Notes under the pieces: model-generated | Told to the model about the DNA's origin: nothing | Databases searched by the model: none | What the model saw: the letters and a program-made list of their open reading frames with translations, nothing else | Made by a program: the position numbers and the translations under genes | DNA from: Hyunsoonleella aestuarii | Lineage (GTDB): Bacteria > Bacteroidota > Bacteroidia > Flavobacteriales > Flavobacteriaceae | Direction of reading: 5' to 3' | Length of the DNA: 64,000 nucleotides | Assembly: GCF_006148925.1 (NCBI RefSeq) | Contig: NZ_VAWB01000001.1 | Coordinates: forward strand, 524,001 to 588,000 | Part shown: piece by piece, positions 53,877-62,221 of the stretch | How the letters are laid out: every line of letters starts with the position of its first letter | How positions within the stretch are numbered: position 1 is the stretch's first letter

Positions 53877-55223
53877 ATGAAGCTAAGAACCACACTTATA
53901 AAAAATGCAAATATTGTAAACGAAGGGTCGATAATAAGCGGTGATATACTTATTGAAGGTGAATTTATAAAAGAAATAAGTAGCTCTATAAGCGCTAAAT
54001 CGGGTGATGTTCTTGTTATAGATGCTGAAGGCAAACATCTATTACCTGGCGCAATAGATGACCAAGTACACTTTAGAGAACCTGGATTAACTCATAAAGC
54101 GGATATTAAAACTGAATCGAGAGCAGCCATTGCAGGAGGTATTACCTCATTTATTGAGATGCCTAATACCAACCCTCAAACAACAACTGCCCAAAAATTA
54201 GAAGAGAAGTTTGAGATAGCATCTAAAACCTCATGGGCTAATTATTCATTTATGTTTGGCGGCACTAATGATAATCTTGATGAAATACTAAAAGTGGATC
54301 CAAAAACTGTTGCTGGTTTGAAATTATTTTTAGGCTCCTCAACAGGAAACATGTTAGTTGATGACCCTGTTGTTCTTGAGAAAATATTTAAAAGCACCAA
54401 TATGGTCATCTCCGTTCATTGCGAGGACGAAAATACCATTAAAAAAAACCTTCAAGAGCACATTGAAGCTTATGGCGAAAATATCCCCATTAGTAAACAC
54501 CCTATTATTCGAAGTGAAGAGGCTTGCTATTTATCCTCTTCAAAAGCTATTGAACTCGCAAAAAAAACGGGTGCAAGACTACATGTCTTTCATTTGTCTA
54601 CTGGAAAGGAAACGAATTTATTTAGCAATAAAATCCCTTTAAAAGACAAAAAAATAACTTCTGAAGTTTGTATCCATCATTTATGGTTTTCAGATAAAGA
54701 TTACGACAAAAAAGGCACCCATATTAAATGGAACCCTGCTGTTAAAACTGAAAAAGACAAGGAACAACTACTCGAAGCACTATTAGATGACAGAATTGAT
54801 GTTATAGCAACAGATCATGCACCGCACACGCTTGAAGAAAAAAGCAACAACTACACAAAGGCACCTTCGGGTGGGCCATTGGTGCAGCATGCGCTTCCTG
54901 CCATGTTAGAATTGTATCACAAAGAAAAAATTTCATTAGAGAAGATTGTTGAAAAGATGTGCCACAACCCTGCTATTTTGTTTGATGTCGAAAGAAGAGG
55001 GTATATTAAAAAAGGGTATTATGCTGATTTTGTATTAGTTGATTTAAATAATCCATGGACGGTAAAAAAGGAAAATATTCTTTATAAATGTGGCTGGTCT
55101 CCATTTGAAGGAACAACCTTTAAATCTAGAATTACACACACCTTTTTAAATGGTAATTTAGTATATAATAATTTTAAGTTTTCTAATAAAAAAGTAGCTA
55201 AACGATTAACTTTTAATAGATGA
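53877..55223 (+). CDS. pyrC: Dihydroorotase (class I)
   Basis: This 448-residue amidohydrolase acts in pyrimidine synthesis, closing carbamoyl aspartate to dihydroorotate. Recognisable parts are the FREPGLTHKADIKTES segment, the metal/substrate motifs VHCED and HVFHLST, and the catalytic Asp in IATDHAPHT. In the first motif, where class I enzymes have HxH, this protein has Gln63-Val-His65. I believe Bacteroidota members share this change, so one metal site may differ. It overlaps the DUF4296 gene by four bases. Confidence 0.93.
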   Translation: MKLRTTLIKNANIVNEGSIISGDILIEGEFIKEISSSISAKSGDVLVIDAEGKHLLPGAIDDQVHFREPGLTHKADIKTESRAAIAGGITSFIEMPNTNPQTTTAQKLEEKFEIASKTSWANYSFMFGGTNDNLDEILKVDPKTVAGLKLFLGSSTGNMLVDDPVVLEKIFKSTNMVISVHCEDENTIKKNLQEHIEAYGENIPISKHPIIRSEEACYLSSSKAIELAKKTGARLHVFHLSTGKETNLFSNKIPLKDKKITSEVCIHHLWFSDKDYDKKGTHIKWNPAVKTEKDKEQLLEALLDDRIDVIATDHAPHTLEEKSNNYTKAPSGGPLVQHALPAMLELYHKEKISLEKIVEKMCHNPAILFDVERRGYIKKGYYADFVLVDLNNPWTVKKENILYKCGWSPFEGTTFKSRITHTFLNGNLVYNNFKFSNKKVAKRLTFNR

Positions 55224-55741
55224 TTAAAAAACGTTTTACAATTCTTTTCATTGTTTTTATTGTGCTTGCGAGTTGCTATGAACTTAAAGGTCCAGAAAAA
55301 CCTGAAAATCTGCTTTCAAAAGAAGAAATGGTTAATATTTTAATAGATATTAGATTGTTAACCTCTTCAACTGGGTCTAATAGAGCTGTATTAGAAAATA
55401 ATAAAATTGTCCCTGAAACATACGTTTATAAAAAACATAAAATTGATAGTATCCAATTTGCCTCAAGTAGTGATTATTACGCTTTTTATATAGATGATTA
55501 TGATGAAATCTATAAAAAAGTTAGAGACAGCTTGAAATTATTAAAGGAATTATTTGAAAAGCAGGAGGAAATGGAATTGAAGGAAAAAACTAAAAAAGAT
55601 TCTATTAATGCTTTAAAAGTTCGAGATTCCCTTAAGCAGTTTAAAAAAATCGATTCGTTAAGACGAAAATTGATAAACAAAAAACCTGAAAAAGGACTTA
55701 TTCAGCCTGTTTCAGATAGTCTGCCGCAACCTTTGAAATAG
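55220..55741 (+). CDS. DUF4296 lipoprotein
   Basis: This 173-residue protein has a lipoprotein signal ending VLAS-Cys19. The DUF4296 region follows (about 30-115, with LLSKEEMVNILIDIRLL), and a long charged helix or coiled coil rich in Lys and Glu closes the chain. It starts within the end of the dihydroorotase gene, the usual arrangement in Flavobacteriia. The 3' end overlaps the convergent epimerase gene by 44 bases. Function unknown. Confidence 0.88.
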   Translation: MIKKRFTILFIVFIVLASCYELKGPEKPENLLSKEEMVNILIDIRLLTSSTGSNRAVLENNKIVPETYVYKKHKIDSIQFASSSDYYAFYIDDYDEIYKKVRDSLKLLKELFEKQEEMELKEKTKKDSINALKVRDSLKQFKKIDSLRRKLINKKPEKGLIQPVSDSLPQPLK

Positions 55742-56708
55742 CACTCTCAATAGAATTAAAATTATAATTTAATCTATCTTTAACTTTATGATTATTGTAA
55801 GCTCTTTTAGTTTGAAGAGAATTTACTAAATGCCTTGTTAATTGTCTGCGTTGCCCAGTTATTTTATGCTTTAACCAATCTAATCTCCAAGCTATTTGTA
55901 AAAGTACTGGTGAAGCTAATTTTTTAGGCGGATGTCTTTTTACAGATAATGAAAGACTTTCTAAAAATTGTTTGTAATTCCAATTTTCAGCAACAAGCAG
56001 AAATGATTCATTCTTAATATTACTATTCATTAACTTTATCATAATAGACACAACATCAGCAACATCAATTAACCCAACGCTTCCATTAGTATAAAATTTT
56101 ATCCCTTTATAAGCTCTTTTAAATAAATTACCAGATCCATAACGCCATATACCTGATCCAATAATTACTCCTGGCTTCACTATTACAACATCTAACCCCT
56201 CTTGCGTGGCGCGCCAAACTTCCATTTCTGCACCATATTTGGTAATAGCATAAACATTATTATCACCATCTGGATTCCATTGAGTCGTTTCGGTAATAGG
56301 TTTATTATTCAACTCTTTGCCTAAGGTAGCAATAGAGCTTACATAACAGAGCTTCTTAATATTAGTTGCTAAACAAATATTAACAATGTTGGCTGTACCT
56401 TCAATATTTGTGCGTCTTAACAAATGATACTTATCTGGTTCAAAAGACACAAAAGCAGCACAATGGTATACATAAGAAACGTCTTTGAACGCTTCAGTTA
56501 AAGCAGGTATATCTAAAATATCTGCTTTAAACCATTCTATTTTATTAAATAAATCTTCTACATCATCAGTATAACAAGAGAATACACTTCTTACATTTTT
56601 AAGTTTGCTTTCATTCCTATAAATGGCCCTAACTTTTTCGCCTTTAGCGACCAACTCATAAATTAAATGCCCTCCTAATAAACCTGTACTACCTGTTACT
56701 AAAATCAT
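55698..56708 (-). CDS. NAD-dependent epimerase/dehydratase family protein
   Basis: This 336-residue extended SDR has the NAD-binding GSTGLLGGHLIYEL motif (6-19) and the YAITKYGAE catalytic Tyr/Lys pair with an upstream Ser in CYVSSIATLG. It resembles dihydroflavonol-reductase-like or sugar-epimerase-like proteins. The substrate is not readable. Its last 44 bases are shared with the opposite-strand DUF4296 gene, both frames being used. It is divergent from tyrS. Confidence 0.9.
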   Translation of the reverse strand: MILVTGSTGLLGGHLIYELVAKGEKVRAIYRNESKLKNVRSVFSCYTDDVEDLFNKIEWFKADILDIPALTEAFKDVSYVYHCAAFVSFEPDKYHLLRRTNIEGTANIVNICLATNIKKLCYVSSIATLGKELNNKPITETTQWNPDGDNNVYAITKYGAEMEVWRATQEGLDVVIVKPGVIIGSGIWRYGSGNLFKRAYKGIKFYTNGSVGLIDVADVVSIMIKLMNSNIKNESFLLVAENWNYKQFLESLSLSVKRHPPKKLASPVLLQIAWRLDWLKHKITGQRRQLTRHLVNSLQTKRAYNNHKVKDRLNYNFNSIESAISKVAADYLKQAE

Positions 56709-56761
56709 ATAACTAATGTAAAGAAATATTCAGAATGCATAAGTAATTATGAGCGTATTTT

Positions 56762-56769
56762 TATATTTG
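56762..56769 (+). promoter_or_regulatory. tyrS: -7 box for tyrS
   Basis: TATATTTG at 56762-56769 is a full -7 match located 26 bases before the tyrS ATG. The leader is too short for a T-box, and none was seen. Confidence 0.5.
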
Positions 56770-56795
56770 CCCTAGTTTATTAAATTTTATAAAGC

Positions 56796-58091
56796 ATGAT
56801 AAAGAATTTTGTTGAAGAATTGACGTGGAGAGGTATGATTCATACCGTAATGCCGGGTGCTGAGGCACATTTAATGGAGAGTATGCGCAGTGCTTATATA
56901 GGGTTCGATCCAACAGCAGATTCTTTACATATTGGAAATTTAGTACCCATTATGTTATTGGCTCATTACCAACGATGTGGTCACAAGCCCATTGCTTTAG
57001 TTGGCGGTGCTACTGGTATGATTGGAGATCCTTCTGGTAAATCTAATGAACGTAATTTATTAGATGAAAAAACATTACGACACAACCAAGAGGCCATAAA
57101 GAATCAATTAGCGCACTTTTTAGATTTTGAAAGCCATGCAGATAATGCTGCTATTTTAGTTAATAATTATGATTGGATGAAAGAATTTTCATTCCTAGAA
57201 TTTATTCGAGATGTTGGCAAACATATTACCGTAAATTATATGATGGCTAAGGACTCTGTAAAGAATAGGATTTCATCTGAATCCTCAGAAGGGATGAGCT
57301 TTACTGAATTTACATATCAATTAGTACAAGGATACGATTTCCTTCATTTATACAAAGCCAATGACTGCTCTATTCAAATGGGAGGAAGTGACCAATGGGG
57401 AAATATTACCACTGGAACTGAATTAATTAGACGTATTGGAAATGGAAAAGGCTATGCTATTACTTGCCCACTAATTACAAAATCTGATGGTTCTAAATTT
57501 GGCAAGTCCGAAGGCGGTAATGTGTGGTTAGATGCCAACAGAACTTCGCCTTACAAATTTTATCAATATTGGTTAAACTCTAGTGATGAGGACGCAGAAA
57601 AGTATATTAAAATATTTACTTTTTTAGATGAAGCCACTATTAATACATTAATTTCTGAGCATAATGAAGCGCCACACTTAAGAGTTCTTCAAAAACGTTT
57701 AGCAGAGGAAATCACAACCATGGTACATTCTAAAGAAGACTTAAATAATGCTATTAAGGCTAGTAACATTCTTTTTGGAAAGTCAACAAGCGAAGATTTA
57801 AAAGCGCTGAATGAACAGACTTTCTTAGATGTTTTTGACGGTGTTCCACAAACAGAGATTACACATGATGATGTTGAAAACGGGTTAGACGTTATAGCAG
57901 CTTTAGCAGAAAAAGGAGGCTTCTTAAAATCAAACGGAGAAGCACGTCGTGCCTTAAAAGAAAATTCAATCTCTATAAATAAAGAAAAGGTAAAAGAAGA
58001 CTATAAAATTACTAAAGAAGACCTTATAAACAACAAATTTATATTGTTGCAAAGAGGTAAAAAGAACTACTTTGTATTATCTGTAAAATGA
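56796..58091 (+). CDS. tyrS: Tyrosyl-tRNA synthetase
   Basis: This 431-residue class I synthetase has the HIGH-type motif HIGN (45-48) and the KMSKS-type motif KFGKS in the [13 protein letters not shown] segment. The tyrosine-binding GGSDQWGN segment is also present, and an S4-like RNA-binding domain closes the C terminus (about 360-431). It charges tRNA-Tyr. A compact, strong terminator follows immediately. Confidence 0.98.
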   Translation: MIKNFVEELTWRGMIHTVMPGAEAHLMESMRSAYIGFDPTADSLHIGNLVPIMLLAHYQRCGHKPIALVGGATGMIGDPSGKSNERNLLDEKTLRHNQEAIKNQLAHFLDFESHADNAAILVNNYDWMKEFSFLEFIRDVGKHITVNYMMAKDSVKNRISSESSEGMSFTEFTYQLVQGYDFLHLYKANDCSIQMGGSDQWGNITTGTELIRRIGNGKGYAITCPLITKSDGSKFGKSEGGNVWLDANRTSPYKFYQYWLNSSDEDAEKYIKIFTFLDEATINTLISEHNEAPHLRVLQKRLAEEITTMVHSKEDLNNAIKASNILFGKSTSEDLKALNEQTFLDVFDGVPQTEITHDDVENGLDVIAALAEKGGFLKSNGEARRALKENSISINKEKVKEDYKITKEDLINNKFILLQRGKKNYFVLSVK

Positions 58092-58093
58092 AG

Positions 58094-58121
58094 AAAAGCC
58101 CGATTTTTAAATCGGGCTTTT
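58094..58121 (+). terminator. Terminator after tyrS
   Basis: AAAAGCCCGATTT (58094-58106) pairs with AAATCGGGCTTTT (58109-58121) with a two-base centre. It begins three bases after the tyrS stop codon. Confidence 0.85.
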
Positions 58122-58144
58122 AACTAACCAACCAACTAAAAAAA

Positions 58145-58195
58145 TTAATCTTTCTTTTTCTTAGCACTTATGTAGTCGTAATGTTTTTTAAAACC
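58145..58195 (-). other. In-frame 16-codon tail after the LuxE-like stop codon
   Basis: Continuing past the TAA at 58196-58198, the same frame runs 16 more codons (GFKKHYDYISAKKKKD) to a second TAA at 58145-58147. The peptide looks protein-like, not random. The LuxE-like family, from memory, ends at the first stop, so this may be the leftover 3' end of a lost gene, or chance. Confidence 0.3.
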
Positions 58196-59176
58196 TTACA
58201 ACACCATTAAATTACATCCACGAATATCGGAGTTGTCGAAACGACCAACCACTTCAAAAGCACCATCATGATAAACCTTTCCTAAATCTTGAGTTGCAAT
58301 AAATGAGCAAGAATTAATATTAGCCAAATCAATTATGTTAATCCCTCCTGTTTGTCCATTTTCCTGAATTGTTAAAGCATCCTCTGTGTCTCTGGTTAAT
58401 ACTTTCATCCAATTAGGACATTTAAAAACGCCACTCTCTTTAGAATAGGCTTGACTTAATAATTCTGTCATTCCATATTCACTATGTATATTTTTAACTC
58501 CAAATCCTTCTTTTAATATCATATGGAGCTCAGACCTAACAAGTTCTTTACGTCTTCCTTTCATCCCACCAGTTTCCATAATAATGGTGTTTTCAAGATT
58601 GAATTTTTGAGCTTCTATCAAATCTAATAAAGCAAAAGAAACACCTATAAGAAGTACTTTCTTTTCTTCAAAATCAAGCCTAATCAAGTTACTTTTTAAT
58701 TCCGAAATATTATTCAAATAAAAACCGCTTTCTTTACTTTTCGATTTTTCAATTAAGTCTTCAACCATATAGATTAACGAAGACCCCTCGCGTTCCAAAT
58801 AAGATGGTAAAAGCGCTAATATGGTATAATCTTCAAAATTCCCATAAAAGTGTTTAAACCCAGTAACAAAACTATGTTCATATATGTCTAAATTGGTTAC
58901 ATGATGGCTACTCGTTAAACTACCAGTCGTTCCCGAACTTGTAAACGTTTTTTCTATCCTTTCTTTAGAACTCAAAATTTGGTGGGTTTTAAAAAATTGA
59001 ATCGGTAAAAACGGAATATCTTTTATGGTGTTTACGTCGCTTGGATGTCTATTTATCAAATCGCAGAATGACCGATACACTTTATTGTTTTCAAACTGAA
59101 ATTTGAAAACCTCAAGAGCCATTTTTTTAAAGTCGCTTTCAGTTTTTATTTTAAATATGGCTTTGGTATCTATCAT
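58196..59176 (-). CDS. LuxE/acyl-protein synthetase-like adenylate-forming enzyme
   Basis: From the ATG at 59176 the protein has 326 residues; an ATG at 59194 would add six. The TSSGTTGSLTSSHH segment is the phosphate-binding loop of adenylate-forming enzymes, and EYGMTELLSQAY matches their A5 motif. LuxE-family proteins activate a fatty acid as acyl-AMP and can move it onto a cysteine. The true acid and acceptor are unknown. It lies downstream of a T9SS cargo gene but is separated from it by a terminator. Its product ends GCNLMVL, as in related proteins from memory. Confidence 0.87.
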   Translation of the reverse strand: MIDTKAIFKIKTESDFKKMALEVFKFQFENNKVYRSFCDLINRHPSDVNTIKDIPFLPIQFFKTHQILSSKERIEKTFTSSGTTGSLTSSHHVTNLDIYEHSFVTGFKHFYGNFEDYTILALLPSYLEREGSSLIYMVEDLIEKSKSKESGFYLNNISELKSNLIRLDFEEKKVLLIGVSFALLDLIEAQKFNLENTIIMETGGMKGRRKELVRSELHMILKEGFGVKNIHSEYGMTELLSQAYSKESGVFKCPNWMKVLTRDTEDALTIQENGQTGGINIIDLANINSCSFIATQDLGKVYHDGAFEVVGRFDNSDIRGCNLMVL

Positions 59177-59208
59177 AAAATTATAGTAGTTCAAAAATAG
59201 TTAAATAA

Positions 59209-59236
59209 AAAAGCGTTGCCAATAAGCAACGCTTTT
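59209..59236 (-). terminator. Terminator between T9SS cargo gene and LuxE-like gene
   Basis: AAAAGCGTTGC (59209-59219) pairs with GCAACGCTTTT (59226-59236). On the minus strand it follows the stop of the T9SS gene and ends in a T-run, upstream of the LuxE-like gene. Confidence 0.8.
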
Positions 59237-59258
59237 AAAATATTTAAGAAAATTATAT

Positions 59259-60896
59259 TTATTGAATAACTAGTTTCTTAGTTGATATAGCATCATCTTG
59301 AGATGCTTTTAAAATGTAAACTCCAGACGTCAATTTAGAAACGTCTAATCGATTATTTTCTAATGATTCATTTATAACTTGTTTACCAAGAATATCGTAA
59401 ACTTTTACGTCCATTTTAGAATTGCTTCTACTTAAAATATTAATATAGCCTAATGAGGTTGGGTTTGGTGATAAGCTAAAGCCTTGAATAGAATTCCCTA
59501 ATGTTGATAGAGTAGTTAAATCAGATAGACTTCTTGCAGTAACTTGGGCAGCACCATTGAAACTACCAACAATTGCTAGGAAATCAATTACAGAATCTGG
59601 AATTAATTCATTAATGTAATTTGCTTCACTGAAATTTGTTCTAAACGTAGAGGCTGTGCCATCATTAATAACATAATTCGTGCCTGAAGAAAAAGTATTT
59701 ATTCCATTGCCGTCAGCGAACGTTACATTATTTACTCTAACTAATTTACTTTCATAATCATTTAAATTAGCGGCAATAACTGAAAGAGAAACGACATCTG
59801 GAGTAATAGTATTACCACTAGAACTAGCCGAAATGTCTTCGACAGGATTAATTTGAATTAACTGATTAAAATTGGTAAGAACACCTTTTAATCCAGTCAT
59901 ACCATCACCCTCATTGAAAGTTGTTGTTATAGTTCCTGGGGCGTCGTCAATAAGGATTCCGCCTGTGGCATCTTGAATATATTTTTGATTCCTAGAAGAT
60001 CTAGTATAGCTAACTAAAGCTTCACTTGTTAATTCTGCATATGTTCCAGAAGCCAGAGCCCTTAAGGCATTAATGTTGCCAACTTGAGTATATGCAGCGA
60101 CATCGAAAGAAATCATGTCACTGGCTATAACACCACCATCAACTAATTCGACGGTAACATTATAAGTAAAGCCATCTAACGTAGGAACTGATGTCGGGCT
60201 AGTTTGATTATTAACTGTTACACCATTTACAGTAACATCTACAGTCTCTCCGCCATTTAGATTTTGGGTAGACCATTCAATATTTACATTGGTAGTTCCA
60301 GGAGCAAAAACAGCATTATCGGTTGGAGATGTTATGTTAATCGAAGGAGATGCCGCTCCAAATGTTTGTCCAGTATTAATGGTTCCGTAGGTAGAAGTCA
60401 TTGAATTGCTCCAAGCAAAATTTTCGTATGTAGTTCCTGAACCTGTTAATTGTAAAGATTCCCCTTCAATAGAGCCGCTTTCAGCAACTCCAATATCTGT
60501 TGAAGTTTGACCATCCGCCGATCCACCCACAGCCGTAAAACTTCCTTCGTAGCTTAAAAATTGAATTAAAACACCATTGTTATCTAGTGCAATACCATCT
60601 GGCGCTCCATTTTGCAGTCCAGAAATGGGAAACCACAAAGTTCCATAACCAGAGCTACCCTCATTTGGAATTATGCCAGAAAGAGCAGTAACACTATATG
60701 CTGCACCTCCATTACCATTATAAGGTGTTAAAGTATAAGTACCCAAATTTGTTCCTGCTGGCCCTGCTATTTCAATTCCTTCACCAGAGTCACCAGACGC
60801 ATCGTCGTAATGAATTTCATTTATAAAAACCGAAGTTTGAGTATAAGAAAAAGTGAAAAATAAAAAAGTAAAAAGTAAAAAGTAAAGTTTTTTCAT
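59259..60896 (-). CDS. T9SS-secreted protein with nuclease-type N-terminal module and DUF5689-like domain
   Basis: This 545-residue secreted protein starts with a signal peptide (about 1-19). Residues 20-180 resemble the lamin-tail-like module of extracellular nucleases such as ExeM (INEIHYDDASGDSGEGIEIA, then a QFLSYEGSF segment). A central Ig-like part (about 185-270) follows. A DUF5689-like OB-fold domain (about 275-450) contains YIQDATGGILIDD. The last 75 residues are a type A T9SS sorting domain (SLSPNPTS...GVYILKAS...KKLVIQ). No endonuclease/phosphatase domain is present. A heptamer repeat encodes part of the signal peptide. Confidence 0.88.
   Translation of the reverse strand: MKKLYFLLFTFLFFTFSYTQTSVFINEIHYDDASGDSGEGIEIAGPAGTNLGTYTLTPYNGNGGAAYSVTALSGIIPNEGSSGYGTLWFPISGLQNGAPDGIALDNNGVLIQFLSYEGSFTAVGGSADGQTSTDIGVAESGSIEGESLQLTGSGTTYENFAWSNSMTSTYGTINTGQTFGAASPSINITSPTDNAVFAPGTTNVNIEWSTQNLNGGETVDVTVNGVTVNNQTSPTSVPTLDGFTYNVTVELVDGGVIASDMISFDVAAYTQVGNINALRALASGTYAELTSEALVSYTRSSRNQKYIQDATGGILIDDAPGTITTTFNEGDGMTGLKGVLTNFNQLIQINPVEDISASSSGNTITPDVVSLSVIAANLNDYESKLVRVNNVTFADGNGINTFSSGTNYVINDGTASTFRTNFSEANYINELIPDSVIDFLAIVGSFNGAAQVTARSLSDLTTLSTLGNSIQGFSLSPNPTSLGYINILSRSNSKMDVKVYDILGKQVINESLENNRLDVSKLTSGVYILKASQDDAISTKKLVIQ
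60863..60888 (-). repeat. Heptamer tandem repeat in the signal peptide of the T9SS protein
   Basis: The unit AAAAAGT occurs at 60863-60869, 60870-60876 and 60877-60883, then AAAGT to 60888: about 3.7 copies of a 7-base unit, codons 3-11 of the gene. Gain or loss of one unit would shift the reading frame just after the start. Confidence 0.75.
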
Positions 60897-60960
60897 TGTA
60901 ATAAATTATTTAAAAAAATTAGTCCCTCTAAAAATAACAATACTTTTTAATATAAAACTA

Positions 60961-60985
60961 AAAAACAGCCATTTAAGCTGTTTTT
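60961..60985 (-). terminator. Terminator after the small T9SS gene
   Basis: AAAAACAGC (60961-60969) pairs with GCTGTTTTT (60977-60985). It lies 23 bases past the stop of the 113-residue T9SS gene on the minus strand, with a T-run on that strand. Confidence 0.7.
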
Positions 60986-61008
60986 TTTACAATGTAATAA
61001 TATTAGCC

Positions 61009-61350
61009 TTACTTGATTACTAATTTTCTAGTTTCTGTAATGTTGTTTTCTGTGATTTTTAAAAAATAAACCCCTTTTGCTAAATTGGAAATATTAAGTT
61101 CTTTGCCATTTAAAACAGTTGCATAAATCTTTTTTCCTATAACATTGAAAAATTCGATTTGCTTGGTTTTATTAAATCTTGTAGTAATATTAACATATTG
61201 CCTGTTGTTACTTACAGGATTGGGGTATATAGAAAGCGCTTCAATCTTTTGATTTTCAGAAAAGTTTCCAGTAAAATTTTGGGCATATCCTTTTGACGAC
61301 AAAAAGAATAAAGAGGCAATAAATAAAAGTAAAACGTAGTTTTTTATCAT
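61009..61350 (-). CDS. Very small T9SS type A sorting-domain protein
   Basis: This 113-residue protein is a signal peptide (about 1-23, ending GYAQ) followed, after only about 15 residues, by a complete type A sorting domain. That domain has SIYPNPVSNNRQYVNI, the FFNVIGKKIY segment and the ending GVYFLKI...TRKLVIK. There is almost no cargo, so the protein would consist of little more than the export and anchoring signal. It could be a truncated relic or a true mini-protein exported by T9SS. It is divergent from a PhoB-type regulator gene. Confidence 0.88.
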   Translation of the reverse strand: MIKNYVLLLFIASLFFLSSKGYAQNFTGNFSENQKIEALSIYPNPVSNNRQYVNITTRFNKTKQIEFFNVIGKKIYATVLNGKELNISNLAKGVYFLKITENNITETRKLVIK

Positions 61351-61506
61351 AGTAGGATTTTATCAAGTTAAATTTAAGAAATAATAACAAAAGTTATACC
61401 AAAAAATGGTTAAAATATTATGAAATCCTTTAAAAGTTAATGTAGTGTTACCATAACGTTATTTGTATTAAAGATTTTCATCAATTTACCTTTTAAACTT
61501 TATATT

Positions 61507-61514
61507 TACTTTTG
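61507..61514 (+). promoter_or_regulatory. -7 box for the PhoB-type regulator gene
   Basis: TACTTTTG at 61507-61514 is a full -7 match 19 bases before the ATG at 61534. No Pho box is recognised in the 183-base divergent spacer. Confidence 0.45.
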
Positions 61515-61533
61515 TAAAACCTTTTAGCTCAAA

Positions 61534-62214
61534 ATGAATAAAAAAGACATAAAAATACTATTAGTGGATGATGAACCTGATATCCTAGAAATAGTAGGTT
61601 ACAACCTATCTAACGAAGGTTATCAAATTATAACAGCAGAAAATGGAAGTGAAGGGTTAAAAAAAGCTAAAAAGGAATTACCACATTTAATTATTTTAGA
61701 TGTTATGATGCCAGAAATGGATGGTATTGAAGCTTGTGAGCAAATTAGAAAAGTCCCCGATTTAAAGGATACCATTGTTACTTTCTTAACTGCTAGAGGT
61801 GAAGATTATTCTCAATTAGCCGGTTTTGATGCGGGTGCTGATGACTATATCACAAAACCAATAAAGCCAAAGGTTTTAGTTAGTAAAGTAAAAGCACTAT
61901 TAAGACGCTTTAAAGAAGACACTGTTAGCAGTACTGTCAAAATCGGGAATTTGGTTATTGATAGAGAGGAATACAAAATAAGTCTTAAAGGCGAAGAAAT
62001 AATATTACCTCGCAAAGAGTTTGAATTACTGTCCTTATTAACTTCAAAACCAGGTAAAGTATTTAAACGAGATGAAATCCTTGATAAAGTTTGGGGTAAT
62101 GAAGTTATTGTTGGAGGTAGAACTATTGATGTTCATATTAGAAAACTACGAGAAAAAATAGGTGACGAAAGTTTTAAAACGGTTAAGGGAGTTGGCTATA
62201 AGTTTGTAGATTAG
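61534..62214 (+). CDS. OmpR/PhoB-type response regulator
   Basis: This 226-residue regulator has a receiver domain with acidic Asp12-Asp13 and phospho-acceptor Asp56 (LIILDVMMPEMDG), and the KP motif DYITKPIKP. A winged-helix trans_reg_C domain follows (about 130-226, with ILDKVWGNEVIVGGRTIDVH and VKGVGYKF). It starts 7 bases before the cognate kinase gene. PhoB-like systems in Bacteroidota answer to phosphate or envelope stress, but the signal here is unassigned. Confidence 0.95.
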   Translation: MNKKDIKILLVDDEPDILEIVGYNLSNEGYQIITAENGSEGLKKAKKELPHLIILDVMMPEMDGIEACEQIRKVPDLKDTIVTFLTARGEDYSQLAGFDAGADDYITKPIKPKVLVSKVKALLRRFKEDTVSSTVKIGNLVIDREEYKISLKGEEIILPRKEFELLSLLTSKPGKVFKRDEILDKVWGNEVIVGGRTIDVHIRKLREKIGDESFKTVKGVGYKFVD

Positions 62215-62221
62215 CATTACA

